Notes: generated by a model from the letters alone, not told the origin. DNA of 64,000 nt from Flaccisagitta enflata (GCA_965153355.1 OZ231126.1:41416001-41480000), one strand, 5' to 3'; positions 25,455 through 38,473 are shown, numbered from the stretch's first letter. Made by a program: numbers and translations.

Positions 25455-26095
25455 TTACCAATAAAGGCGGCTAATCGCCGTAGGAAAAAAGTCGTAAATG
25501 TTGAGAAAAAAAAAAGAGTTGCGGATGTTGGACTGGTGGACAGGGGCATCCGACCCCCATCTATAACCTAACCCCCACACAAGCGTCTAGACCGCTTGTT
25601 TTTCGACTTTTCCACTTGGACAGACAGACAGACTGACAGACCAATAGATGGACTGACGGACAATGCCTCTCATAGAGTCCAGAGTTGAAATGAGAGAGAG
25701 ACTGTGCTCTCAGGATGCGCAATTATCGCCTGGGACATTTAAAAGTTCAAATACACTTTAGCTAACTCAATTCCTTATTTTTGAGAAAAATGCAAAAAAT
25801 GCAAAAAAATGCAACAAGATTCAAAAAATCATAGCTCTGACACTATCAATCGCACAGAATTCTGCTTGGCGTCATCTGAAAGAGGAGATTTAGTTCTTTC
25901 TTAGCTATTAATTTCATGCGTAGTCCCCTTCGGCCCCCAAAATTGACCAATTTCGCAAAAGACTCAGGAGAAAATGGGAAAATCGATTTCCGCCGTAGGT
26001 CTCAAAAAGCCGAAGGTATTCTTCGACTTTTTTCCAAAAAATGCACTCTTTTCTGTTACGTAGGGCACGATTAGGATCAATGATCATTGGGAAAA
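25455..26095 (+). repeat. Dispersed repeat R, copy 1
   Basis: Starts CCAATAAAGGCGGCTAATCG (a small GGCGGC/CGCCG hairpin) and runs through TGCTTGGCGTCATCTGAAAG and GATTTCCGCCGTAGGTCT to a CTTCGACTTTTT end. A second direct copy lies at 26395-27400 and an inverted one at about 49960-51053. It contains no ORF. Copy 1 lacks the 763-bp insertion present in copy 2. Confidence 0.75.
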
Positions 26096-26100
26096 ATGGA

Positions 26101-26324
26101 AACAAGGCCGGAAACACAGCTACCCTAGTTGCGTGCCACTGGGCAGGAACAGTGCTGGAGAAGGTCAACAGGGCATCTGGGCAGGAGCCATATCCTCAAA
26201 AAGCTTAAAAACGTAGAAAAAGTAAAAAGGGGACTGACCAACTGACCGACCAACCAACCAATGAACGGACTGACCATCCGACCGACAGAGCGGGGTGTAG
26301 AGTCATGTAGCATGCGACTAAAAA
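26101..26324 (+). mobile_element. HINE-like short element, type A
   Basis: AACAAGGCCGGAAACACAGC start, subterminal AGTTGCGTGC at 26127-26136 (one change), GACC/AACC core, hairpin AGTCATGTAGCATGCGACT at 26301-26319, then AAAAT. It sits between the two direct copies of repeat R. Confidence 0.83.
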
Positions 26325-26394
26325 TGCGATAAATTGAAAAAAAAGATTCAACTTAAAATTAGGATCATTGAAGAATATTGATCTTTGGGAGAAA

Positions 26395-27400
26395 AGAGAA
26401 AAATGCGAAAAAATAAAAAAAGATTTAAAAACTATCGATCGCACAGAATTCTACTTGGCGTCATCTGAAAGAGGAGAATTAGTTCTTTCATACCCTGTGT
26501 TCAAAAGCAAGTGATACAAGCAAAACCTTTATTGCGCCTAAAATGTTCATTTTGAGAATTTTGGATTTGTTCTACCTGAAAGCACATAACCTACCATTTA
26601 TTCGTACAAAATTTCATAGCGGTGGCTCTAGCGGTTGAGCTTCCACATAGTTTTGAATGAAAATGTGGATAAACCATTAGAAGATTCCTAAGATAATGAA
26701 GGACTGACTTATACAGCTTAGAATCAATGGCATTCTTAGATGAATGATGCAAAAATAGCCAGATTGGTCCAGAAAGCAGGATATTAGTTTCAGTTTACAT
26801 ATCTCAAGCCATAAATACCAAATCGCGGAAATTCAAGTGCAGAATCTTAAGTTTTCTATGATTTTTTTACGTTTGAATAGGTTTTGCATCACATTGCTAG
26901 TCATGAGGTTTCTAGTTTTCTCCAAAGTACTGACAAATCAAATCATATGAAAAAGAAGGGTAAAATACTAACCATTCACTAACAATCTGGTGATTTTAGC
27001 TCAATTCATGCAAAAATTACAAGGATTCATTGATGGAAAACAGTTTAACAATGCAGTTTTTGAGCAAAATTCCTGGAAATTTTATAGATTTTCAGAATAT
27101 TGTGGAAGCTGAACTGCTAGACCCGTTGCTTTGAAATTTTGCATGAATAAATGGTAGGTTATATGCTTTCAGATAAAACCAATCTAAATTTCTCAAAATA
27201 AATACTTAAGGCGCAATAAAGGTTTTGCTGGTATCACTTGCTTTTGAACACAGGGTAGCTATTAATTTCATGCGTAGCATCATTCAAGCCCAAAAAATGA
27301 TCAACTTTCGCAAACCACTCATGAGAAAAGGGGGAAAATGGATTTCCGCCGTAGGTCTAAAAAAGCCGAAGGTATTCTTCGACTTTTTTTCCAAATGAAT
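26395..27400 (+). repeat. Dispersed repeat R, copy 2, split by a MITE
   Basis: 26395-26492 and 27256-27400 match copy 1 closely (CGCACAGAATTCTACTTGGC before, GCTATTAATTTCATGCGTAG after). The split is exactly at a TA in the uninterrupted copy. Confidence 0.85.
26493..27255. mobile_element. MITE family CCCTGTNTTC, TA target site, 763 bp
   Basis: Ends CCCTGTGTTCAAAAGCAAGT with inverse at the right; TA at 26491-26492 and 27256-27257. The empty site is present in copy 1 of repeat R near 25900, so the boundaries and the TA duplication are confirmed within the window. Internal palindromy is high (inverted blocks around AACCTACCATTTATTC and GAATAAATGGTAGGTT). A sister copy lies at 37240-38005. Confidence 0.95.
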
Positions 27401-27607
27401 GGATATGCCATAATGCTAGTACTCGAACTAGCAGTGGATTTTTTCTAATGCTAGCAGATAGCACTTTTGAAATTTTTTTGCTAGCACTGCTAGCAGAATA
27501 TAGCAATTATAGATATAATGGTTTATAATCAGATTGGAAGGCACAAAAAGAGTAAAAATGTCTTAAGGGATGATATTCAAACTTGTTTTTGATATAGTTA
27601 TAATATA

Positions 27608-30495
27608 AGGGGTGGCTAAAAAAAAACCTAATAGTAAAATTGTTTACATAGAAACGGGTTGGTTTCTTTTTTGGTTGCTAGGGAAAAACTTAAGAATGCA
27701 GCATCCGCAGCTCAGTAGAACAGATCAGCAATCTCAGATTTTCTTGAAACCCCTGCCAATATTTGGGTGAAGCACAGTTGAAAACAAAAGAACAATGGGG
27801 TGTGATTGTATAAGCAAAACAATTTAGGGGGTGGTGCAAAGGTGACAATTTTTTGTCATCATAAAGCTTGTTTTCTTTTTTTTACCGACTGATAAAATGA
27901 GAAACCAACACATCACTGGTTTTAAAACCTTTATCATAGTTACACATTTTAACTAAATTCAAATCAAAGTTTTGCTGTGGTTTAACAAATATACTGCAAT
28001 ATGCAAATTAGTTTTAAAACTTAAGAAATGACTCATCTTTCAATGTTCAGTAAAGCAAAGTTTTATTTAAAACATTTCTTGTGACAATAAAAATATTGAT
28101 ATCAATCAAGAATTTTGCAAGAGTCAAAACATTAAAGCCTTACTATTCCAATTACCTTGTGAATTAACACCTAACTTTCAATAGCCATATTTTTTGTTGG
28201 TTAAGATTTGAAGCAAGAAATTTTGTATTTTCCAGACTGTTTCATTTCTTATGACTAAAGAGATCATCTGCAATCTTTGCACAATGTTAAGGGATCAAAA
28301 GTCTACATGATTCATCATTAATCTCTGACCCAAAGTATTTGACGAAATAATAGTAAAGAAAAGGTATAATTTCTTGTAGACAATTCATCTTTATCTAGTC
28401 TGTGTTAGTTCAGGAATCTATACTGTTGATGACAGCAATATGTAAATGAGATTTTTAGAAATGAGGATCCGACTCCGAAGTGATTGGGCTTTAAAAATTC
28501 ATATTGCCAAGTGGTTCTAATGCTCCAAGACAGAAGTAAATAACATTCTCAAATTGGCATACCCAATAACTAACCAGTTCATCAGTGTAGTGATTACACT
28601 TCATTTCAATAATCAACATACCTTCCCAAACGTAATCAATCACCTTGGTAAACATTTAAATACTGGATTTCTAGCACGCCTTCATATATTGATTTTCAAA
28701 GATATGTTTAATTGCATGTACCTTGGCAGATAAAGACGGTATAATCAGTCAACTGAGAGTGCTTTTTAAATACCCCAGCTTAGATCAAAACTGCTTATCT
28801 GAATCATGTCTTCTAAGTTATCTATACAATATTTCGAAATACATTGGGTTATTTTATAGCTGTATAAATGTTGATATAGACAAATGTGTGGTCTGCAACA
28901 TGCAAATTTAGTTTTAAGCAGAAAAGGAAAAAATAATAGAATGTTCCATTTATAGAATACTCATTTGCATATTGTGGCAATGGACTTTTCTTTATAAGAA
29001 TGAAGGTTTTGCATAAGTTTTAACTGCTCACATTTGATGGTATGATTACATGGACTTTTAAAGAATGATTACATTCCGTGCATGGTCATTTTTTGTTTGA
29101 GTTTTCTTTTGACTCCTATTTGTATTTTTTTCCGAAGAAGCTAAGTTGTAGTTATGGTAGATATCAAATTTTAAGCAATTATAGTTGCATTTTAGTCACA
29201 AAATCTAATTTGCATATTGTAGTCAGAGAAATTTATTTTCTTGAGAAATGTAATTGTTAGAAGACACTTGCTTTACCTATGGAGATTTCTTTTTATGACT
29301 GTATTCTTCTTTCTTAACTCATCCACTATCTGAAATTAATCATTGTTTGAATTGAAGGATTAAAAGAAAAGTGTGTCTTAAAACGCTATCTTATGTGCAA
29401 AATGAAAAATAATGACAAAAAAAATCAAACTAAGTCAATTGCCTTCAAATGCTGCCTCCTATCCGAAATTTTATGTGGGCCTGTGACTTAAAACAAAGTT
29501 GAGTTTATCTAGTGATTTAACTTGGATCATTAAGAAAGAAGAAATAATGTGTTTATGGAATTCTTAGTTCAAAATGTTATATTGACAAAGCCTTTGTACA
29601 AGGAGCACAGGTGTTGTTTTCCATGGGTCAGTTTAAAAAAAATATATGGAAAATCAAATTTGACCTCTGGATGATGCTATCATTTTTAAACTGATTTGCA
29701 TAATGTGGTTTGGAAACTTTCATACTTTTTTTTAAATCATAGAATAGAAATGATGGGATGGTTTTATGTTCATGTGGGGAATGTATCATAGCACAAGAAA
29801 TATTAACAATCTTTAGTCAACTATTTGTTTGTTCAAATTTTGAGCCTAAATGATAACTAAATACCTAAAAAGCTAAGATTTGAGGGATAACCTTAAGATT
29901 CAATTCAAACACTTCACTTGTTAGTCAATCGTTCCATTATTTTGAGAAAAGATGAACTAGTTCAAATGATGCTTGATATTTGTGAAAGAACATAAGTTAT
30001 TAGCTTGGAAAATTTTCACCATGTTGTTTTTTTTTCTTTAAGCATGCAGGTTGAACTTGATTTAAAACTTTATTGGTTAGAAAAACAAAAGATGTGCCTC
30101 ACCAGTTTATCCAGATGCATTACTCATTCAAACTCATTTGCATATTGCTGTTTGACCATTTTGTTCCTCTTGTAAGCCCATTGAAACAATAACCATATTA
30201 AAAACATCCTCCTTAAGATTTGAATCTTATAAATGAAATATTTTGAATTGCAAAAAAGTGAGTATCATTTATTGGTTGTTCAAGTTCACACTTCATTTGT
30301 CACCAAGAGCAACTTGAAATTTGTTTGCCATAAAGATTTATTCCCATTGTTTTTTTGTTTTTGCTCCTGACGCAGCGAAGTTTTGCAGCTATCATTGCTA
30401 GATGTCTCAGGGTGTAAATTTGCAATTCTACTGAGGAAAAGAACAATTTCAGCCAGTAAAACTGGTTACTATTAGGTTTTTTAATAGCCATCCCT
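27608..30495. mobile_element. Nested 2.9-kb TIR element, TA target site
   Basis: Left end AGGGGTGGCTA followed by an A-run and CCTAATAGTAA; right end is the inverse with AGGGATGGCTA. TA at 27606-27607 and 30496-30497. About 30-bp terminal inverted repeats. The interior is AT-rich, has no ORF above about 62 codons, and carries repeated ATTTGCATATTG words (28962, 29211, 29694, 30137) and inverse ATGCAAATT (about 27998, 28899). Probably a decayed or non-autonomous mariner-type element. Confidence 0.75.
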
Positions 30496-30691
30496 TACCT
30501 ACTTTATTTATAATATGACATGTGCAGCAATTCATCCTACATAAAACTCATACAATTAATCAAAAGGAAACAGAAATTGAAAAAAATCTGGAAATAATAT
30601 GGACACTTATATAGTGTAAGCTTCCATTACATACACATACATACCTAAAATATGGTCTTTTGAAACACTATCAAAATTCCTTAGGCATATA

Positions 30692-31199
30692 ACGGGTGGA
30701 CTTTAAAAAAGTAACTTTTAATTTTTTCATATCACTTTTAAAATTTCTCCTAAGTAAAAAAATTCTTTTTAGTTATTTAGATATGATCATGCACATCATT
30801 TTTCAAGTTATCTTAAAAAGACTGAATTGAATTAGGGACTACTTGAAAAATTTTGCTTGAAATTGAGTATAAAATAGTGTTCTCTCCAAAGTTTGCTTTT
30901 GAATCGCAATAGTTGATTAAAAGTAGGTCTTAGAAAAGTATGAGCACCAATTTTTAAAAAAACAAAAAAACAAATACATATCCAAAACACTAATGATTAT
31001 CGATCATCATTTTTTATCAAAATAGGCAATAATGCCCAGAAAATTTTTTTGGATTGACCAAACATAATTTGAATTTGTATATTATGTTCATGTACACAAA
31101 TTAAAAGGCTTATTTATTTTGAATGATCAAATAATAGGTAATTAAGAATAATTTTTATATTATTGAGATAAAGTGACTACTTTTTTTATGTCCACCCGG
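30692..31199. mobile_element. Nested MITE family ACGGGTGG, 508 bp
   Basis: Left ACGGGTGGACTTTAAAAAAG, right inverse CCGGGTGGAC with a T-rich subterminal stretch; TA at 30690-30691 and 31200-31201. Related to 57418-58060 and to a relic at about 51070-51354. Confidence 0.8.
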
Positions 31200-31939
31200 T
31201 ACTTTTTACTAAATGCATCATAATTTCCTATCTTAAAAAACATGTTTTAATATATATCATTCTATTGTCAAAAAATCATCTGGGAAATCATCTGAAAACG
31301 GCTGAAGGTAATAACCCAAAGAGCAGCTCATACTTTTATCATTCTTAATATGGATGTAGATATAGATGTAGAGATTGATCTTGCTATTGGTACAATTTAA
31401 GACTGATTTTGATCATGATTGTAATGATTATCAGTGAATTAAGCTTATCTTTCAAAGAAAAAAAACATTTTTTACTGAAAACAGGTATCAAATATTTCAA
31501 GCTAAGTGCAGGAATTGATTTATGATATAGACAACATAATTGATTTAAACTAAGTTTAACTGTCAATAGAAATTTAGATTTTGATTAAAGCAATTCAAAA
31601 AAACTAAAAATTGTACAATAATGGAGGCATTTGAAACATGTCAAAAGTGCTACGACATTATAAGAGTAGAAGATATTTTTTGACTCAAAGTATAAAATGG
31701 TAGGTAAGTGAATAGTTGTTTAGACAGTCTATTTTGAGAAAGAGCGTGGATTGTCAATCCTAGCAGTGGCGTAGGAGGAGGGGCATCGGGGCGTCAGCTG
31801 TTGCCCCTACAGTCGGACACAGATGGCAGTTGGACACAGATGGCAGTTTTACACATTTTTTTTCAAAAAAAGAAAAAAAAAGGAAAAGAGGTTGAAAAAA
31901 AAAGAGCAAATGGGATAAGAAAAATAGCTTTTCATGGCA

Positions 31940-31984
31940 ATGAAAAAAAGAAAGAAAGAAAGAAAGAAGAATGAGAAAGAAAAA

Positions 31985-32036
<52 letters not shown>

Positions 32037-32040
32037 AAAA

Positions 32041-32076
<36 letters not shown>

Positions 32077-32165
32077 AAAAAAGAAAGAAAATACAAAGGA
32101 AAAAAAAGAAGAAAGAAAATATAAAAGAAAGAAAGACAGAAAAGAAAAGAAATAGGAGAAGAAAG
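31940..32165. repeat. (GAAA)n microsatellite
   Basis: Imperfect tetranucleotide purine array inside the nested hAT element. Confidence 0.95.
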
Positions 32166-32521
32166 AAAGATGGAAAGTAAATGAGGTTGTTTTGCCTTGT
32201 TGACCCTAAGAAATATGAAAGAAAGAAAAAAGAAAAGAAAAACAAAAAGGGAGAAGAAAGAAAGTGGAAAAGAAAATATGGTTGTTTTGTCCTTTTGACC
32301 CTGAAAAATTGTGTCGGCACTAGCAGTAACAGATTTGGGTTACTGTAAATACAAAGCCAGTCTCAAGTAGATGCTAAAAAAACTCAATGAATATGACTAG
32401 AAATGTCGTTAAAATAGATACCCCCAGGAAAATATGGCCAGGGGAGGCACGCAGGTCAAGATCAGTAAGTTATTTCAATAATTAAGATCAATGAAAATAT
32501 AATTATTTTAAATTTTTTTTT

Positions 32522-32636
32522 AGGTGCGACAAAGCACCTCTATATCTGGCTGTGTCCATTGGTTGGTTGGGCGGTTGGTAACGCATTCATTTGACGATCC
32601 ACACGTTGCACCTTTTTGGTCTACTTGGCCTTGTTT
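32522..32636 (-). mobile_element. HINE-like short element, type C
   Basis: Hairpin AGGTGCGACAAAGCACCT at 32522-32539, short TTGGTTGGTTGG core, subterminal GTTGCACCT at 32605-32613, end GGCCTTGTTT. Lies inside the hAT element 31764-33016, which is inside 27416-33540. An inverse-oriented type C copy is at 61275-61405. Confidence 0.85.
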
Positions 32637-33618
32637 GCTAAATTTTTAAATATTTTTTTAATAACTCCACATTTTTTTTTTATTTTTAAGATTTTGTTTT
32701 TTCATCTTATATTTTCTTTTATCTTATGAAATTTTTTTTTCTTATGGTTTGGTTTCATTTTTCAAAAATTAACCAAAAAATATATTTTTTTCATCCATGA
32801 AATTTTTTTAAACAATCAAATGAAATCTCTGGTGCTTTTTTTCTCTATCTTGAAATATGCACCCCTCCCCTGCAATGATTAAACTACATGTTATCAATCT
32901 ATTTTTCTTAACTGTAATATGGATTAAAGTAATAACATAATAAGTCAAACACAGTAATGAGTCGGACACAGATTGAGGCCTGACGCCCCTACCCATTTTC
33001 CTGCCCTACACTGCTGAATCCTAGTGTTTTTTAAGTTTGAATTTATTTATATGGAAAAAAGGATGAATTTCTTTTTTTAATTCAGATGATCGAATTACTG
33101 ATTTATCAATAATGCGACAATGATCTAATGATTCTCTAATGACGATTTTGTGAAGCCGCCCTGTATAAAATATTCTTCATGACAATACTCCCTCTTTATT
33201 ACTCTTGTTGCATTAATGCCAATTGGTTTACCTACCATTGAATCTAAAATGACATGAGGCTTATTTTTAATTTACTTTTATTAAAACAGTGTTTCCAAGT
33301 ATAAGATTTTGGAAAAATCAAGTGAAAAGTCATGTATTCTGTAGATCCTGTATATTTCTGAAAAAGAAACAATTTTGAAAATTTTTTTGATAATATTTGT
33401 GTAAAAAACATCAAGAATGGCTAAAAATTTCTGCTATTTTCCGCTTACAGCAAAACAATTGCTGCTAGCAGAGCAGTTGGGATTTCTGCTAGCAGCTCTG
33501 CTAGCAAATTGCCTGCTAGTTCGAGTACTACTTAATGCCTTAATTGCGAATGCGCTCCGGCAAGGTCTGACATCATCTTAAGACTTTGATATTTTCAATT
33601 CTCTTATTGATTTTTTTT

Positions 33619-33842
33619 AGTCGCGTGCACGCGACTCTACAACCCACTCTGTCCGTCTGTCGGTCCGTCCGTCCGTCCGTCCATAACGCTTTTTTTTTCA
33701 ACGTTTTACGCCATTTTACGTCGTTTTAAGTTATTCAAAGTTAATTCAAGTCAATTTACATTTAGTCTCTTAGTTTTAGTCTTTTAGCCTTTGGTCTAAT
33801 GGTCTTAACAACCGCACGCGACTGTAAAGGGTTGTCCATGTT
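33619..33842 (-). mobile_element. HINE-like short element, type A, long-core variant
   Basis: Perfect palindrome AGTCGCGTGCACGCGACT at 33619-33636, CCGTCCGTCCGTCC core, then TTTTACGCCATTTTACGTCG and TTAGTCTTTTAG blocks as in 9484-9844. Subterminal GCACGCGACT at 33814-33823. Confidence 0.85.
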
Positions 33843-34744
33843 TTATTTCTAACAAATTGAATAATTTGTCGGTCAATAAGAGAGGAGGCGCTAATCAAAA
33901 CAGGTACGGTATTGATGGAATGCAAATAATCAGGCATAACTTATTCGCAGGCCTGATTTCCATCCGTTCCAGGAATCTCAAGTTGCGAAACCTCGCTAGA
34001 GCGCCCCCGCTAACAAGGCATCCCCGCTTACATTAGTGTTAAAAGACCTGATTACAGTTGACAGAATAGTAAGAGTTTTGTCAAGCAAAAGTTTTAAGAT
34101 AACAAAATTGTAAAGTCATTTAACATGCATCAAAAGTGCTACAACATCATTGGGCCAGAAGATGTTCTTTGACTCTTCATGTATCTATACAGAAAATGGT
34201 ACTCAAGTCAAAACTTAGTTAACCAGTTGATTATGAGTAAAAGAATTAGTCGTCGATCCTAATGCCAAGGCATAAAATTGTCAGTTCCTGTTTAAATTTG
34301 AAAGTCATTTGAATATTGGCTCAATTTATGGCATGATTTAGTTCCTTGATGTGCGCCAAGTAAAGCCTAACGGTGTATTGATAATCAATTACACACAAAA
34401 AAATACAATGAGTGACACTTAATATCGAAAAAAAAGTACTTGATAGTGAGTTGATACATAGAAGTTTACATCACGCTGTCATCAGCGCATGTGACGGGCG
34501 AGTGTTTTTCCGCCAATTCGAAATTATTCGTGCGATAAAAAGTCTGATTGACAATGGATCTTCTGAAGTGTTTTTTGTCCGCTTCCGAAATGCTTTCCAG
34601 CGGAAGATTTTGGTTGTAAGCTCGATGACCGTAGATGGCGCTCGAACGCAGAGGAACCACGCGGACTCCCTCCTGTGCAGGGGCAAAAGTGAGTGGAGCG
34701 GGAGGATACTGCGTAAGTCTTGATGATGACGAAGACGAAGGAGA
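33843..34744. other. Intergenic, nothing recognised
   Basis: Mixed sequence. Frames of 70-100 codons at 34412-34723 have no recognisable domain. It could hide a small exon, but nothing supports one. Confidence 0.5.
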
Positions 34745-35300
<556 letters not shown>

Positions 35301-35511
35301 CAGAATATAGACAAAGAAAGTGTGAAAATGGAAGGAGAGAATCACTGGTCCAAATTTTCTTTTTGCCCGTCCTTTTTTGTTTCGCGTAACAATATCCAAA
35401 TATTTGGTAAACATTTGGATACTTTTACGATCAGAAATTGGATTCTTGCACGCTTTAGTTCATTTCCCATTTTGGATCTCTTTGTTAGGGTGGACCATAC
35501 CTTCGTTCGGC

Positions 35512-35513
<2 letters not shown>

Positions 35514-35605
<92 letters not shown>

Positions 35606-35625
35606 CGAGAGCGAGAGCGAGGGAA
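35514..35625. repeat. (GA)n ending in (GAGAGC)n
   Basis: Dinucleotide array whose last 30 bp become a regular GAGAGC hexamer. Confidence 0.95.
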
Positions 35626-37237
35626 GAGAGAGACGCTTGTTTTTGGGTTATATGGCCGCGCATCGGTTCCCCCATGACTGTTCTCCAAAAATGAGAAATT
35701 CATTTCCCAATAAAGGAGAATTGATTTCCCCTATTCAGCCGCGAGCCTGTTTACGTTGTTATGTCTGTCGGTACGTTGATTCCGTAACATTCTTCCTTTG
35801 AGAGTGGTTTTCACATACCAACAGCCCCGTCCAACCGCAAGAGAGAAGGAGTAGAGGGGGGGGAGGGGGAGGGGGGAGGGGGCGTGGATCCGGCCTTCGG
35901 TGGTTCCCCTCACCTCAGCGGCGATGTTCAAATCCGGTCTCAGATCAAAATCGTTTCTCGGCAGTGAAACTTTCTTCGGGTTAAAATCGACTTCGGGCCG
36001 GAAAAGACGATCATAGGACCAAAACAAATTGTACGCCGGGATTTCCTGTGTCGACGCACACACAAATAGAATGCATGCAGACATTATCGGTTTGTTTGTG
36101 TGGGCAGAAGTGAAGATTTTTCTATTAGATTATCTCGCTGTACATCGGAAGAAAAGAGTCCCGTGCCTCCTTTGTCTACAGTTTGCACCAAGTCGACCTG
36201 CAGGGTGTTCGGAGGTGGATGATGGGACAGAGGAACTCAGAAACAAGAAACTCAGATATAATTTCTCACTATTCTAATCAACAATCTGAACCAAACTGCT
36301 TCTCTACTCTCAACAAATGAAGGATTTATGGCTTATTTGCGAACCATCCGGAAAAAAATTGAGACCAATTGTAATCGCGAAGAGTAGATAATCGGAGATA
36401 TACATTTCATTTTATTTCATTCTAAAATCATTTACACAGGAATGTCGGATGGAAAGAAAAGTGAGCAGTGTATTTTGATAACATTGTGAACTTGTACATG
36501 TACTCAGGCCTTGTTTCCTTTGTGTTTCACACGATACTGCCTTAGCCCTCAAACTACGTGACTGGGGGGTTATGCCAATTGTTTCTTGTAAATAGAGGAA
36601 AGAAAAAAACAAAGAGAAAACCTATTTCTCCTTTTGGGTGCCACACGATTTCAGCGTATGAAAATGAGCTTTGAGCCTGCAAAACAATAGCGAGACCAAA
36701 AGGCTTTTTGGTGAGTTCATGGCTCTCTTTTGGATAGATGCGTACTCAGAAAATGGTTAGACCGTCGGGTAGGCTGATACACTTTTTATTTTTTGTAAGG
36801 ACGTCATTTTTTTTCTGAAGCCTTCAAAAGAGATAGAGATAAATTCTGCATTTTGCATTTTATCCATTTCCCGTGTTATTTGATGGGAATTTGAGGCTTG
36901 AGGGGGGATGAACGGAGGGACGGACGGACATATGGAAATTCACCCCTGTGTCCTACAGGACATTGGCCCTTTTGGGTCGCTGCCCAAAAAGGCAAGAAAA
37001 CATCAATTTTCAGGTCATTGTATTACTTACAGAAAAAAAATGAGTCAACTGTACCAAGATACAGTCAAAGACAGCTGAAAAAAATATCAAAACCCCTTGT
37101 CATATAAAATAGTTTTACCAAAAAATTTGGAGCTAAATTAAATTAGAAATATGCAAGATATCATTTGATGAAGCTATTTTCTACTATTGGTTGATATGAT
37201 TAGAAGTTTTTTTTGTAAAACCTTTATGGGAATAACA
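35626..37237. other. Intergenic with a G-rich run
   Basis: A run of G-tracts at about 35855-35883 (GGGGGGGG, GGGGG, GGGGGG, GGGGGG separated by single A) fits a G-quadruplex pattern. A GGACGGACGGACA stretch with the dyad TGTCCTACAGGACA at 36903-36963 resembles a distant HINE-like relative. No gene supported. Confidence 0.45.
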
Positions 37238-37239
37238 TA

Positions 37240-38005
37240 CCCTGTCTTCAAAAGCAACTGTAACCAGCCAAAGATGTATTATGCCATAACTATTCCCATC
37301 ACAAAATTCGGATTTTTTCTGTCTTAAAGCATATCAACTGCCATTTTTTTATGCAAAATTTCAGCACTTTTTGTCAAGTGGTTTAGCTTCTGCACCATTT
37401 TAAAGTAGAACATCACTCATGGCGATACAGCTTTCCATTTCAGACTTAGATGGGGGCGTTTGACTTCAAACCTGTGTAACTTTTAAACGCTTTGAGCTAA
37501 AACTTTGGGATTGGTCTCAAATTGAAGATTTTTTGAAGGAGACAATATCATGTTTCCAAAAAACCCACATTTTGATGTATTTGTTATGTTTTTATTAAGT
37601 TTTTCCCTGATTTTTCATATTTTAACAACATTTCATATTAGAAAAATTATCTTTTTTGATTGCAATATCTTATGATTATGCATGATATGAAAGAAAGTCA
37701 TATTGGTAATAAAGATGATTTAGTATGGAATCAATACAGACACCCAAAATCAATTTTTTAGCTTTTTGCACCAGGTTGAACAAATTAACTCTTTTTATTC
37801 TATATAAAAATTGCAATATTGTGAGTAAATTTGGGTATTTTTCAAAATCATGTAGAAGCTAAACCACTTGACAAAAAGTGCTGAAATTTTGCATGAAGAA
37901 ATGGCAGTTGATATGCTTTAAGTTAGAAAAAATCCGAATTTTATGATGGGAATAGTTATGGCATAATACATCTTTTGCTGGTTACAGTTGCTTTTGAAGA
38001 CAGGG
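37240..38005. mobile_element. MITE family CCCTGTNTTC, TA target site, 766 bp
   Basis: Ends CCCTGTCTTCAAAAGCAACT with inverse at the right; TA at 37238-37239 and 38006-38007. About 150 bp of each end are closely inverse (GCTTAAAGCATATCAACTGC-type blocks). Same family and nearly the same length as 26493-27255. Confidence 0.92.
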
Positions 38006-38269
38006 TACGTTGAAATTATCATTAACCTGAACTCCTATTTTGGACTTAAAAAAAGCAATTATGGACAAGTTCTGATCTCAGTTCGCCTAATTTTGTGAGT
38101 TTATAAACTAGGTTCTTATAAAAAATAAAAAGTGTAGTAGATTATTTCGTGTAAAACTTCTAGGTCAAGTCACGTAACAAAATGGTCTATGTCTATCATC
38201 ATCAAAAGCCAAAAAGAATGCCAGCTAAGGAAAAAGATTAATGAAAAAATGAAAGACTAACCAACCAAG

Positions 38270-38326
38270 TGCACCTCCGACCGACCGACATGGTGTATGA
38301 TAGAGTCGCGTGCACACGACTATAAA
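38270..38326 (+). mobile_element. HINE-like short element, 3' fragment, type A
   Basis: Only CCGACCGACC and the hairpin AGTCGCGTGCACACGACT (38304-38321, one wobble) remain. The AACAAGGCC end is missing. Confidence 0.7.
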
Positions 38327-38410
38327 TATATTTGGTTTGATTACTTTCCTTCTTTCGCGTCGTGAAAAACGCATTCAAGCGCAGACAATCCCATTTCATC
38401 GGCTCAAACA

Positions 38411-38412
38411 CT

Positions 38413-38473
<61 letters not shown>

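Larger units (their letters stand above)
31764..33016. mobile_element. Nested hAT element, 1253 bp, perfect 8-bp target duplication
   Basis: Left end CAGTGGCGTAGGAGG; the inverse right end reads CAGCAGTGTAGGGCAGG. GGGGCGTCAG and GTCGGACACAGAT are subterminal on both sides in inverse orientation. Octamer AATCCTAG is identical at 31756-31763 and 33017-33024. Holds a (GAAA)n array, two copies of a GTTGTTTTG...TTGACCCT segment (about 32186-32210 and 32281-32305) and a type C HINE-like element. No transposase ORF. Confidence 0.88.
27416..33540. mobile_element. hAT-like element, 6.1 kb including nested insertions
   Basis: Inverse ends TAGTACTCGAACTAGCAG at left and right, with several GCTAGCAG subterminal repeats at both ends. 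Flanking octamers CATAATGC (27408-27415) and CTTAATGC (33541-33548) match at 7 of 8, as expected for an old hAT target duplication. Removing the three directly nested elements (27608-30495, 30692-31199, 31764-33016) leaves a core of about 1.46 kb without a transposase. An alternative reading uses TA inside the ends, but the subterminal repeats and octamer favour hAT. Confidence 0.7.
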
